Assembly (NCBI GenBank): GCA_022704145.1
Contig: JAKJGY010000011.1
Location: 1-49,754, forward strand
Source: Verrucomicrobiota bacterium
GTDB taxonomy: Bacteria > Verrucomicrobiota > Kiritimatiellia > RFP12 > UBA1067
Direction of reading: 5' to 3'
Length of the DNA stretch: 49,754 nucleotides
The position numbers and the translations under genes were made by a program. The notes below the pieces were generated by a model. The model saw only the letters and a list, made by a program, of their open reading frames with translations, was not told the origin of the DNA and did no database searches. This document shows, piece by piece, positions 14,755 to 23,134 of this stretch (positions are counted from its first letter, which is position 1; the number at the start of each line of letters is the position of its first letter).

Positions 14755-15669
14755 ATGAGAACCCTATCCAGACTTTGGGCAGACCCGGCCGCAGGCCGGA
14801 TCGGGCCGGCGCTCGCGGCGGCGCTCGCGCTGGCCTGCGGCGCCGAGGAGTCCGAGCGTTTTCCGGAGTTGCTCTTCACCTCCGAGCCGGCGCGGCAGAT
14901 CCAGCGCTTCGACGCCTCCGGCCGGGTGGTCTGGTCTTACCCGGCCGACACGGCGCGGGACGTCTGGCTGCTGCCCAACGGCAACGTGCTCTTCCCCTAC
15001 AGCGTGAGCAACGGCCTGGACAACGCGGAGTCCGGCGCGATGGAGGTGACGCCGGACAAGCGGGTGGTCTGGCAGTTCAAGACGCGCGGCCAGGTCTACT
15101 CGTGCCAGCGCATGGCGGACGGTAACACGCTGATCGGCGCGACCCAGCAGGGCAAGCTGCTGGTGGTGAGCCCGGCCGGCGAGGTGGTCCGGTCGTTCGC
15201 GATCCGCAACGCGGCCGCAGGCCACGGCAGCATGCGCAACGTGCGCGCGCTGCCGGGCGGCGGCTTCCTGGTGGCCGAGGAAAGCGCGCGCGCGGCGCGC
15301 GAGTACGACGCCGAGGGGCGGCTGCTGCGGGAGTTCAAGACGCCGTTCCCGACCTACTCCGCCATCCGGCTGCCGTCGGGCCACACCGTGACCTGCGGCA
15401 AGACCGGCATCGTGGAGTTCGACGCCGAGGGCCGGCCGGTCTGGGAGCTGACGAGCGCGGACGTGCCGGAGCTGGGCATGCGGTGGTTCGCAGGGCTCCA
15501 GGTGCTGCCGAACGGCAACCTCTTCATCTGTAACGCGGGCGGCCGGGTGCCGTTCGCCGAGATCTCCCGCGAGAAGAAGGTCGTGTGGCGCTGCGATCCC
15601 GCCCGCCTCCAGGCCGGAATCGGCCATGGCATCCAGCGGCTGGACGTGCCCGGGGTGCCGCTCAAGTGA
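14755..15669 (+). CDS. Secreted PQQ-like beta-propeller protein
   Basis: A 304-aa protein with an N-terminal export signal (GPALAAALALACGA) and then repeated blades of the type VVWSYPADTARDVWLLPNGNVLF, VVWQFKTRGQVYSCQRMADGNTLI, GRLLREFKTPFPTYSAIRLPSGHTV, each about 42 residues (only the motif starts matter: VVW..., LPNGN, MADGN, LPSGH, LPNGN). This is the PQQ/quinoprotein-like propeller often found beside secreted glycosidases in PVC bacteria. No catalytic residues are recognisable, so a binding or scaffold role is equally possible. The stop is 32 bases before the GH2 start, suggesting an operon. A short alternative upstream in-frame start at 14659 is unlikely. Confidence 0.75.
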   Translation: MRTLSRLWADPAAGRIGPALAAALALACGAEESERFPELLFTSEPARQIQRFDASGRVVWSYPADTARDVWLLPNGNVLFPYSVSNGLDNAESGAMEVTPDKRVVWQFKTRGQVYSCQRMADGNTLIGATQQGKLLVVSPAGEVVRSFAIRNAAAGHGSMRNVRALPGGGFLVAEESARAAREYDAEGRLLREFKTPFPTYSAIRLPSGHTVTCGKTGIVEFDAEGRPVWELTSADVPELGMRWFAGLQVLPNGNLFICNAGGRVPFAEISREKKVVWRCDPARLQAGIGHGIQRLDVPGVPLK

Positions 15670-15701
15670 GCGCTTCAGCGCCTATACCCAAGGAAATCCG
15701 G

Positions 15702-18578
15702 ATGAAACGCAACTGGGTCACCCCCCTGCTCGTCCTCTCGTGTGCCAGCCTGGCGTTTGCCGAACGCGCCTCGCGAACCCTCAGCGCGGGCTGGAGCTTC
15801 CGGCCTGATCCGTCCGACACCCTGACACCCGCCGCCGCCAGCGCTGGCGAGGGCGAGTGGACGCCTGTCACGGTGCCGCATGACTGGGCTATCGCCGGCC
15901 CGTTCGACCCCAAGGCCGACGGCAACACCGGCAAGTTGCCCTGGCGCGGCGTGGGCTGGTACCGGGCGACGTTCCCGTTGGCGGCGTCCGACGCGGGCAA
16001 GCGCGTCTATCTCGACTTCGACGGCGTCATGGCCAGCCCGGAGGTCTTCATCAACGGCCAGAAGGCGGGCGGCTGGGATTACGGCTATATCGGCTTTCGC
16101 GTCGACGCCACCCCGTACGTCGCCTGCGGCCAGACCAACGTGATCACCGTCAAGGCCGACACGCGCAGGCATCACTCGCGCTGGTATCCCGGCGCGGGCC
16201 TTTACAGGAAGGTCACGCTGACGCTCTGTGACCCCGTACATGTGGCCCACGAGGCCACGTTCGTCACCACGCCGGAGGTCACCGCCGACCGGGCCGTCGT
16301 GCGGGTCGTCACGGCCGTGACCAACACCCTGAACCAGGCCGCCGAGTCTGAGGTGACCCTGACGCTGGTGGATCCGGACGGCCGGACGGCCGGCGAGCGG
16401 TCGCTCGGCCGGCTAGTAGTCCCCGCGCGCGCCGCCAAGCCGTTCGCGTTCACCTTCCGCCCGCTCGACAAGCCGCGCCTCTGGGAGATCGGCGCGCCGC
16501 AGCTCTACCGCGTCCGCATCGCACTCCGCGACGCCGCCTCGTCCGACACCGAGACCGTCCGCTTCGGCATCCGCGCGTTCGCTTTCCCGCCCGACGACGG
16601 GTTCCACCTCAACGGGCGCCGCGTGCCGCTCAAGGGCGTGAACCTCCACGCCGACCTCGGGCCTCTCGGCATGGCCTTCAACCGCTCCGCCATGCTCCGC
16701 CAGCTCGAGATCCTGCGCGACATGGGCTTCAACGCCCTGCGCACCAGCCACAACTGCCCGGCCCCCGAGGTGCTGGACCTCTGCGACGAGCTGGGCCTCT
16801 TCGTCTGGAACGAGGCCTTCGACAAGTGGGACGGCACCTCCGGCCGCCGCAACGACCAGAACCTCGAGGAATACGTCTCACGCAACCTGAGCCAGTTCGT
16901 GCGCCGCGACCGCAACCACCCCTGCGTCTTCGTCTGGTCGATCGGTAACGAGATCGGCCCGGGCAACCCCGGCAACCCCGGCGATCCCGGCATGACCCAG
17001 GCGCGCTGCACCCTCTTCCGCGAGGTCATCCGCGCCTTGGACACCACCCGGCCGGTCGGTATCGGCTGCTGCCACCCCAGCGCGATCGGCCAAGGGATCT
17101 TCGACAGCCTCGACCTGACCGGCTGGAATTACCGCCGCCAGTATGACGGCATGAAGAAGGCCTATCCCAACAAGCCCGTCCTCTACTCCGAGTCGGCCTC
17201 CGCCCTCAGCTCCTACGGCTACTACGCCGTGCCGCCGCCGCAGAGCAAGACCGGCTATTCCGTCGCGGATTTCGAGGTCTGTTCCTACGACCACAACGCC
17301 GCGCCCTGGTCAGACATCCCTGACCATGAGTTCGCCCTTATGGCGCGCGACCGCTATTGCGGCGGCGAATTCGTCTGGACCGGCATCGACTACCTCGGCG
17401 AGCCCACGCCCTACATGCACGGCATCGAGCAGATGCGCCAATACCCGCAGGAGCAGATGGCGCGCAGCTCCTATTTCGGCATCACCGACCTCTGCGGCAT
17501 CCCCAAGGACCGCTACTTCCTCTACCGCAGCCTCTGGAACGAGAGCGACGCCACCGTCCATCTCCTGCCCCACTGGAACTGGGCCGGACGCGAGGGTCAG
17601 AAGATCCCCGTCTACGTCTACACCAGCGGCGACTCCGCCGACCTCTTTCTGAACGGCAAGCCCCTCGGCCGCCGCGTCAAGGGCGTGCCCCCTCCCAAGC
17701 CCGTCAACCTCGCGGCAGGCAAGCCCGCCACCGCCTCGACCTCCGAGAAGGCCGCCTACGACAACCCGCCCGCCCACGCCGTCGACGGCGACGGCAATAC
17801 CCGCTGGTGCGCCTCAGGGCCGGAGAAGACCCAGTGGTGGCAGGTCGACCTCGGCGCGCGCACCGCCTTCCGTTTCGTCACGCTCAATTTCGAACGCGAC
17901 GCCCCGGGCTACGGCTACGAGATCCTCACCTCCGACGACGGCGACGCCTGGCAGACGCTCGCGGCCCACACGCTCGGTGCCCCCGACAGCGGCAGCTTCG
18001 AAAGGCCCGCCGCCTGCCGTTATGTGCGCGTCGCGTTCAACGACCTCGGCCAGGGCCGCTGGGCCTCGCTCCGCGAGGTCATCCTCTCCAACGAGGCCGT
18101 CGCGCCCGCCAACCCTTACTACGACGTGTGCGACACCTACCGCCTGCGCTGGCTCGAGGTGCCCTATGAGCCGGGCGAGCTGAAGGCCGTGGCCTACAAG
18201 GGCGGCAAGAAGATCGGCGAGCGGCTCATGCGCACAGCCGGCCCGGCCGTCGCCGTCCGGCTCACGCCCGAGCGGAGCGCGATCCCCGCCGACGGTGAGA
18301 GCCTCGTCTTCGTGCAGGTCGACGTGACGGACGCGGCGGGCACGCGCGACCCGCGCGCCACAAACCTGATCCGCTTCTCGCTGTCCGGCCCCGGTCAGCT
18401 CGTCGCGGTCGGAAACGGCAACCCGCGCGCGACCGACTCGTTCGCCGAAGTCTCGAAACACCCGCTCTACTTCGGCAAGGCCGTCGCCCTCGTGCGACGC
18501 AACGCGGACGCCACCGCGCCGCTCACGCTCACCGCCACCTCCGACGGCCTAGCGCCCGCAAGCGTCATCCTCCGTTAG
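15702..18578 (+). CDS. Secreted GH2 beta-galactosidase-type enzyme with nested F5/8 type C (CBM32-like) domain
   Basis: A 958-aa protein. Signal peptide (TPLLVLSCASLAFA), GH2 sugar-binding jelly roll (WTPVTVPHDWAIAGPF), Ig-like domain, then a TIM barrel with acid/base Glu417 in WSIGNEIG and nucleophile Glu497 in LYSESASA, plus FVWTGIDYLGEP. After the barrel comes a DUF4982-type sandwich (VYVYTSGDSADLFLNGKPLG) that is interrupted at residue ~669 by an F5/8 type C domain (NLAAGKPATAST ... WWQVDLG, to about 805) and then resumes (YRLRWLEVPYEPGELKAVAYKGG). A last invasin/Ig-like GH2 domain follows. AGGAA precedes the ATG. The likely substrate is a beta-galactoside in a plant or algal polysaccharide, but this subfamily also includes other specificities. 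Confidence 0.9.
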   Translation: MKRNWVTPLLVLSCASLAFAERASRTLSAGWSFRPDPSDTLTPAAASAGEGEWTPVTVPHDWAIAGPFDPKADGNTGKLPWRGVGWYRATFPLAASDAGKRVYLDFDGVMASPEVFINGQKAGGWDYGYIGFRVDATPYVACGQTNVITVKADTRRHHSRWYPGAGLYRKVTLTLCDPVHVAHEATFVTTPEVTADRAVVRVVTAVTNTLNQAAESEVTLTLVDPDGRTAGERSLGRLVVPARAAKPFAFTFRPLDKPRLWEIGAPQLYRVRIALRDAASSDTETVRFGIRAFAFPPDDGFHLNGRRVPLKGVNLHADLGPLGMAFNRSAMLRQLEILRDMGFNALRTSHNCPAPEVLDLCDELGLFVWNEAFDKWDGTSGRRNDQNLEEYVSRNLSQFVRRDRNHPCVFVWSIGNEIGPGNPGNPGDPGMTQARCTLFREVIRALDTTRPVGIGCCHPSAIGQGIFDSLDLTGWNYRRQYDGMKKAYPNKPVLYSESASALSSYGYYAVPPPQSKTGYSVADFEVCSYDHNAAPWSDIPDHEFALMARDRYCGGEFVWTGIDYLGEPTPYMHGIEQMRQYPQEQMARSSYFGITDLCGIPKDRYFLYRSLWNESDATVHLLPHWNWAGREGQKIPVYVYTSGDSADLFLNGKPLGRRVKGVPPPKPVNLAAGKPATASTSEKAAYDNPPAHAVDGDGNTRWCASGPEKTQWWQVDLGARTAFRFVTLNFERDAPGYGYEILTSDDGDAWQTLAAHTLGAPDSGSFERPAACRYVRVAFNDLGQGRWASLREVILSNEAVAPANPYYDVCDTYRLRWLEVPYEPGELKAVAYKGGKKIGERLMRTAGPAVAVRLTPERSAIPADGESLVFVQVDVTDAAGTRDPRATNLIRFSLSGPGQLVAVGNGNPRATDSFAEVSKHPLYFGKAVALVRRNADATAPLTLTATSDGLAPASVILR

Positions 18579-18589
18579 GCGCGCGCCAC

Positions 18590-19078
18590 CTACTCGACGG
18601 CCGCGATGCGGTAGGTCTGTGTCGCGCGTCCGATCTTGAGTTCGAACGCTGCGCCGGCGAACTTGCCCAGCAGCGCCTTGCCCAGCAGCGACTGCGCGGT
18701 GACGATGCAGACCTCCTCACCGTCCACCGCGACCTGCTCCCCCCCGCCTCCGGGACAGAAGTAGAGCGTCCGGGCCTTCCCGTCCGCCGCCTCCAGCCGG
18801 ACCAGCGAGCCGTGCTGGATCGGGCTCGCGCCGCTCAGCTCCTTCACCGCCAGCGCACTCAGCCGGTCGAGCGCGAACCGCAGCTCCTCCACCCGCTGCG
18901 CCTGCCCGCGCGCCAGATACGAGGATTCCAGGCTGAATGTGTCGTACTTGCTCTCCGCGCGGTGCGCCTCGCTCGTGGCTTGGGAAATGGAGTTCCGCGT
19001 GGCGGCGGTGAGTGACTCCAGCTCGCTCGTCAGCGCCTCGATAAAGCGCTGATGGATCTCCTTCTTGGTCGCGCGCAT
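18590..19078 (-). CDS. GreA/GreB-family transcription elongation factor-like protein
   Basis: A 162-aa protein. Residues 1-75 form a charged coiled-coil hairpin with the motif ESKYDTFSLESSYLARGQ, and the C-terminal half is the FKBP-like Gre domain (GSLVRLEAADGKARTLYFCPGGGGE, VTAQSLLGKALLGK). It should bind the RNA polymerase secondary channel. The acidic GDLxEN-type tip that coordinates the cleavage Mg in GreA is not recognisable, so it may regulate without cleavage activity. The ATG at 19078 was chosen over a TTG one codon earlier. It is convergent with GH2, 11 bases apart. Confidence 0.82.
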   Translation of the reverse strand: MRATKKEIHQRFIEALTSELESLTAATRNSISQATSEAHRAESKYDTFSLESSYLARGQAQRVEELRFALDRLSALAVKELSGASPIQHGSLVRLEAADGKARTLYFCPGGGGEQVAVDGEEVCIVTAQSLLGKALLGKFAGAAFELKIGRATQTYRIAAVE

Positions 19079-19097
19079 CAAGCCCCCTCGTCCTCAT

Positions 19098-19195
19098 GCG
19101 GGCTCCGCCCGCAACCCTCACCCCGGCCCTCTCCCAGAGGGCGAGGGTGGAAACAACTTGCTTTCTTGGTCGTTGTCGAGCCGTCAGGCACTAGA
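19098..19195. repeat. Dispersed ~98-bp repeat, copy A
   Basis: It starts with the hairpin GCGGGC...GCCCGC, then CCCTCACCCCGGCCCTCTC, a second hairpin, and ends CGTTGTCGAGCCGTCAGGCA. It is nearly 90% identical to copy B at 38272-38370 by eye. It fills most of the gap between the Gre-like start and the GH9 stop; no gene is seen there. Confidence 0.9.
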
Positions 19196-19240
19196 CGCCC
19201 CTGTGTCGTCCTTGTGCCCCAGCCCTCTCTGTCGGCGGCA

Positions 19241-21607
19241 TCACTTCCGTCCGGCCAGGTAGCCCCAGGCATAAGCGTTCTGCGCCATGGGCGTGTGGAT
19301 GGTGAACTCGCACATCGGCGGATACCAGAAGACGTCCCAGTAGGCCTCCAGCGTGGGCCACCGCTGCACATCGGGGTAGCAGGAGCGCGCGACGATCTTC
19401 TGCGCCCAGTAATCCTTGTGCCGCGCGACGTCGATCGGGCCGCCCACGGTCAGGCCCGGCGGCGGCGCCTGGCGCGTCAGGCGCGCGTCGATGTGAAGCG
19501 GATGCTGCGGCCACTCGTGCCCCAGCCCGGTGGTATAGCACAGGTTCAGCGGATTGGCCCCGGCCCCGGCCTGGCAGGCCAGCACCAGGGCGACGAGGTA
19601 GGACTCGTCGCCGGTCAGCAGGTGCGCCCTGGCGAGGCTCACCCCGTCAGGGGCCGAGAAGGCGCCCCACTGGCCCGGCGCCCACTCGAACTTAGCCCAG
19701 CGGAACGACGCCTTGCGGCCGTTGCGCAGGCGGTTGTCCGCCTCGCGCAGAAGCGCCTCGCGGCAGAAGCCCCGTATCCGCCCGTCGGTCTCCGGACGTT
19801 CGGTTCGCAGATAGGTCCACGCCGCCTCGCGCTGCTCATGCTTCTCCCACACGAACAAGTCCATGCCGGGGCACGTGAACACCGTGGTCTTCAGGAAAAG
19901 CGCGTGCCAGGCCGCGTCGCCGGTGAGCCGGAACAGCTCGGCCGCCGCCAGATTGCGGGCGTCGCGCACATCGTGCGGGTAGCTCGGCCGCTCGCCGTGG
20001 CGCGCCTCGGCCCACACCATCGCGCGCAGCGCGCTCTCCCGATAGACTGCGGCCAGTGCCGCGTCGTGTGGCGCGAGGACACGCGCGGCCTGCGCCGCCG
20101 CGCTGGCGTAGACGAAGCTCGACCAGATGTCCGGAGCGTAGGCCATGACGTCGAGCGACTCCTGCCAGCTACACTCGCCATGGCGCGGATGCTCGGCCGA
20201 CTCGATACCGCCCCGGACGCCGCCTTCCGGCGTCTGCATGCGGCGGTAGCAGTCGAGGTTAAAGAGCGCCTCGTCGACCACATCCGGCAGCGTGTTCTTC
20301 GATTCGGGGAGGTTGAGGCTGAGCGTATCGAACGTGCCAGGGAACAGCTCCGCCAGCTCAAGCAGATACCGTGACGCGATCAGGTGCTGGATGCGGCGGT
20401 CCCAGTCGCCTGCGTCCATGTACCCGCCCCAGGCGTTCGCGATCGCGCGGTCGGTACGGCCCTTGACCAGGTTGCCGAAGTTGTCCTTGTCGGTGCCGAG
20501 CGCGTTGAGGCCGTTGGCGCTGTCCAGCAGCCCGCAGTCGGAGTGCAGCACGGTGACGCCAGCCGCGGGCAGGAAGCAGGCCGGACGCCTGAACGCGGTA
20601 TACGGCGGCCCCAGCTCGATGCCGCTGCGCTGGTGGAAGAAGCCACGCGCCGAGACGGTGAAGGCGCGGCGCCAGGCGTCGTCCGCGATGTCGAAGGGGT
20701 AGGAGCAGCCGAGGCCCGCGACACTGACGCGGTAGGTGCCGGGCTTCTTCAGCGCCGAGAAGTCGAGGAGCCAGACGTCCGTGCCGGTGTAGTTACGCTT
20801 GTAGGCGTCCTCGGGTTCTGTGGCGCGGCCGGACAGCGTGGCAGTGCCGCGGAAGGCCTCCTGCCCGGAGGCGTCCAGCACACGGAACGCCTGGCCTGCG
20901 GGGTACGCGGCGGCACCGCCGCTGCCCAGCCAGCAGGAGAGGAAGGCGACCTTGGCCGGGTCGTCGGGCCGGAAGCCGAGGTGGCTGACGTGCAGCGCCT
21001 CGCTGCGCACGCTGGCCGAGTCGCAGATGAGGCTCAGCTCCGGCAGCGCCCCGTTCGTGAAACGCACGCGGTAGCGCTTGCCCTCCTGAAACGGCTGCGG
21101 CGCCTTCAGGTAGAGCACATGACGCAGCGGCGACTGGAACGGCCACCCTTCGACGCGCGCGAAGTCCGAAGGTTTGGTCTTGCGGAACACAGCCGCGGGA
21201 GCGGTCTCCCGCACGTAGGCCGGGTCTTCCTCAGAGGAGAGGGCATAGCTCTCCGCCCGATCAAGCCATGCGATGTCCGCCATTCGGCCGACCACGCGGT
21301 CCGGCGTGCAGACGAGACGTCGCTCCTTGCCGACCAGCCACCCGAGGAACACGCCGTCGCGGCGCACGGTCAGGTGCTGCTCCTGCTGGCCGACAGCATC
21401 GCCCGGCCGGGCCTCATACGGAAGCTGGCGGCCGTACTCGACAGTGCCGTCCTGAAGCGTGACGCCGAGCGTATCGGGCGCGACCCGCCCGATGTGAAGC
21501 ACGCGGGGGCCCGGCCGCTCGCCGGCAGCGCCGACATGCGCCAGCAGGACGCAGGCGCACACCGGCATCCAGGCCGCCAGTCCGCGCCTGCGAACTCCCT
21601 TCCTCAT
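19241..21607 (-). CDS. Secreted GH9 endoglucanase-type enzyme
   Basis: A 788-aa protein: signal peptide (AAWMPVCACVLLAHVGAAG), N-terminal beta-rich segments, a CelD-type Ig-like domain (GFRPDDPAKVAFLS, GTYRVSVAGLGCSYPF), then the (alpha/alpha)6 GH9 barrel. The catalytic base region is YMDAGDWDRR; the C-terminal part has TGLGHEWPQHPLH and the acid-bearing MCEFTIHTPMAQNAYAWGYLAG. The usual DAGDHVKFG is altered to DAGDWDRRIQH, as in more divergent GH9s with exo- or xyloglucan-type activity. The start overlaps the SGNH stop by four bases (ATGA), so translation is coupled. The product is expected in the periplasm or outside. Confidence 0.85.
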   Translation of the reverse strand: MRKGVRRRGLAAWMPVCACVLLAHVGAAGERPGPRVLHIGRVAPDTLGVTLQDGTVEYGRQLPYEARPGDAVGQQEQHLTVRRDGVFLGWLVGKERRLVCTPDRVVGRMADIAWLDRAESYALSSEEDPAYVRETAPAAVFRKTKPSDFARVEGWPFQSPLRHVLYLKAPQPFQEGKRYRVRFTNGALPELSLICDSASVRSEALHVSHLGFRPDDPAKVAFLSCWLGSGGAAAYPAGQAFRVLDASGQEAFRGTATLSGRATEPEDAYKRNYTGTDVWLLDFSALKKPGTYRVSVAGLGCSYPFDIADDAWRRAFTVSARGFFHQRSGIELGPPYTAFRRPACFLPAAGVTVLHSDCGLLDSANGLNALGTDKDNFGNLVKGRTDRAIANAWGGYMDAGDWDRRIQHLIASRYLLELAELFPGTFDTLSLNLPESKNTLPDVVDEALFNLDCYRRMQTPEGGVRGGIESAEHPRHGECSWQESLDVMAYAPDIWSSFVYASAAAQAARVLAPHDAALAAVYRESALRAMVWAEARHGERPSYPHDVRDARNLAAAELFRLTGDAAWHALFLKTTVFTCPGMDLFVWEKHEQREAAWTYLRTERPETDGRIRGFCREALLREADNRLRNGRKASFRWAKFEWAPGQWGAFSAPDGVSLARAHLLTGDESYLVALVLACQAGAGANPLNLCYTTGLGHEWPQHPLHIDARLTRQAPPPGLTVGGPIDVARHKDYWAQKIVARSCYPDVQRWPTLEAYWDVFWYPPMCEFTIHTPMAQNAYAWGYLAGRK

Positions 21608-22878
21608 GGCACCTCCTCGCGGGCGGCTCCACGTGGCGGCAGCAACGCGTCGCACTTCTTCTGCAGCGCCTCGGCGATAAGCTGGTAGGCCTCGCCCGAC
21701 CAGTGGTACGAGTCGCCGGCGGCGAGGTCGAGGCGGTCTTTCAGCAGCGCGTAGAGGTCCACGCTCTCCACGCCCTCCTCCCGCGCGACCTTCTCCGACA
21801 GGGTGTTGATCCGGACGACGACGGGATCCAGCTCGCCCAGGCCGGTGACGGGGCGCCCCTTGGCCGTGTGCGGCGTGGTGGCGAGCCAGACGAGCCGGGC
21901 CTTGGGCGCGCCCTTGCGGAAGGCGCGGACCATGCTGCGCACCACCGCCTCGATCTGCGCGTCGGCGACCTTCTCCGGCGTCCAGTGGAGCGAGTGCAGG
22001 CCGTTGTTGAAAAGGATGACGTCGAAGGGGGCGACGGCGGCCGCCGCCTCGAACGCGGCGCCCGGGAAGCTGTCCACGTGGCCGATGAAGTGGCACCAGT
22101 GGTAACAGGCCGCCCGCTCCTGCATCAGCGTGTTGAAGCGGCTGCCGTAGCCCATGGAGATGGAGTCGCCGTAGTAGAGCACCCGCGGCAGCGCGGCGTC
22201 GGCCTTCACGGGCAGGCGCACCAGCCAGCCGGGGCCGCCCACGTAGCCGTTCTTGAGCGTGTCGGCGGACTCGCCCGGCAGATAGTACTTGAAGTCCGGC
22301 CCGTACACCTTGAGGCTCAGCAGCTCGTAGCCGGAGACCGCCTTCAGATCCTTGCGGGCCTGCGTGCGGCCCACCCAGAGCGGCTCGAGGTTCGGCGTGA
22401 CGCGCAGCAGGTACTGCGGGCCCGCGACCTTGTTCTGGTACGTCGCGACCGCCCCGTCGCGGACCGCGAGGACGAACTGCCACACCTGGTTGGAAGTGGC
22501 CCGGAAGCTGTTCTGCCCGTAGGAGACGCCGTTGACCGTCGTGGCCAGGGGGCTGCCGACCGCGCCCCACTTGGTCGCGCTGACGGCGAACCCCGTGTCC
22601 GAGACCCGCTGGTCCAGCAGGTGCAGGGTGCTGCGCTCCTCCAGCTCGTGAAAGCGGATCTCCAGCATGACCGTGAAGCAGGAGGCGTCCGGAAAGGCGC
22701 GGTTGGGGATGGCGAAGGCGCTCGCGCCGTCCATCCGGACCCGCCCCTCCACCCGTTCGATCCGGCCGGTCGTCGCGGCGAACGCGTCCTTGGACAAGTC
22801 CCACAGCGGCACAGGCTCGGCCGCGCCCGCACAGGCGGCCAGCGCCGCGCACCCCCCTCCGATCAGCCAGTTTCTCAT
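21604..22878 (-). CDS. Secreted SGNH/GDSL hydrolase with N-terminal LamG-like domain
   Basis: A 424-aa protein with a signal peptide (LIGGGCAALAACAGAAE). Residues ~25-200 look like a concanavalin/LamG-type sandwich (FTVMLEIRFHELEERSTLHLL). The C-terminal half is an SGNH hydrolase: block I GDSISMGYG, block III NNGLHSLHW and block V DSYHWSGEAY with the Asp-x-x-His pair. It probably removes acetyl or other ester groups from a polysaccharide so that the co-translated GH9 can act. AGGAGG eight bases upstream fixes the ATG. Acylated plant glucans or xyloglucan are plausible substrates (inference). Confidence 0.85.
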   Translation of the reverse strand: MRNWLIGGGCAALAACAGAAEPVPLWDLSKDAFAATTGRIERVEGRVRMDGASAFAIPNRAFPDASCFTVMLEIRFHELEERSTLHLLDQRVSDTGFAVSATKWGAVGSPLATTVNGVSYGQNSFRATSNQVWQFVLAVRDGAVATYQNKVAGPQYLLRVTPNLEPLWVGRTQARKDLKAVSGYELLSLKVYGPDFKYYLPGESADTLKNGYVGGPGWLVRLPVKADAALPRVLYYGDSISMGYGSRFNTLMQERAACYHWCHFIGHVDSFPGAAFEAAAAVAPFDVILFNNGLHSLHWTPEKVADAQIEAVVRSMVRAFRKGAPKARLVWLATTPHTAKGRPVTGLGELDPVVVRINTLSEKVAREEGVESVDLYALLKDRLDLAAGDSYHWSGEAYQLIAEALQKKCDALLPPRGAAREEVP

Positions 22879-23030
22879 CCGCGCCTCCTGCTCAAGAGTA
22901 CCGCCGCAGGGTCTCATAACCCGCGCGCCGGGTCAAGCCGACGGTCCGGCGCGGCACGCGCCGGGAGGCTTCGGCAGCCGCCCGCAGGGGCTTCGTATCG
23001 ACTATTTTGCATCTTCCCCTACTGGAACCC

Positions 23031-23059
23031 TTGACAAGCGTCACAAAGAGGCGTATGAG
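23031..23059 (+). promoter_or_regulatory. Near-consensus sigma-70 promoter upstream of the aminomutase gene
   Basis: TTGACA, a 17-base spacer and TATGAG. The transcript would carry a leader of about 70 bases ending in CAGGAG before the GTG start. It is the only convincing promoter in the 256-bp gap between this gene and the divergent SGNH gene. Confidence 0.7.
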
Positions 23060-23134
23060 GAGACTGCAAAAAGGCGTGCCTTGGATCTTGGAGGTGCAGG
23101 GTATCGCCGAGCGAGTCTGAAACAGGAGTCTGCT

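Noticed and set aside
21608..22852. Upstream extension of the GH9 frame to a 1203-codon protein
   Set aside because: The extra part is the shadow of the SGNH gene in another frame. The GH9 has its own signal peptide at the ATG at 21607, which overlaps the SGNH stop.
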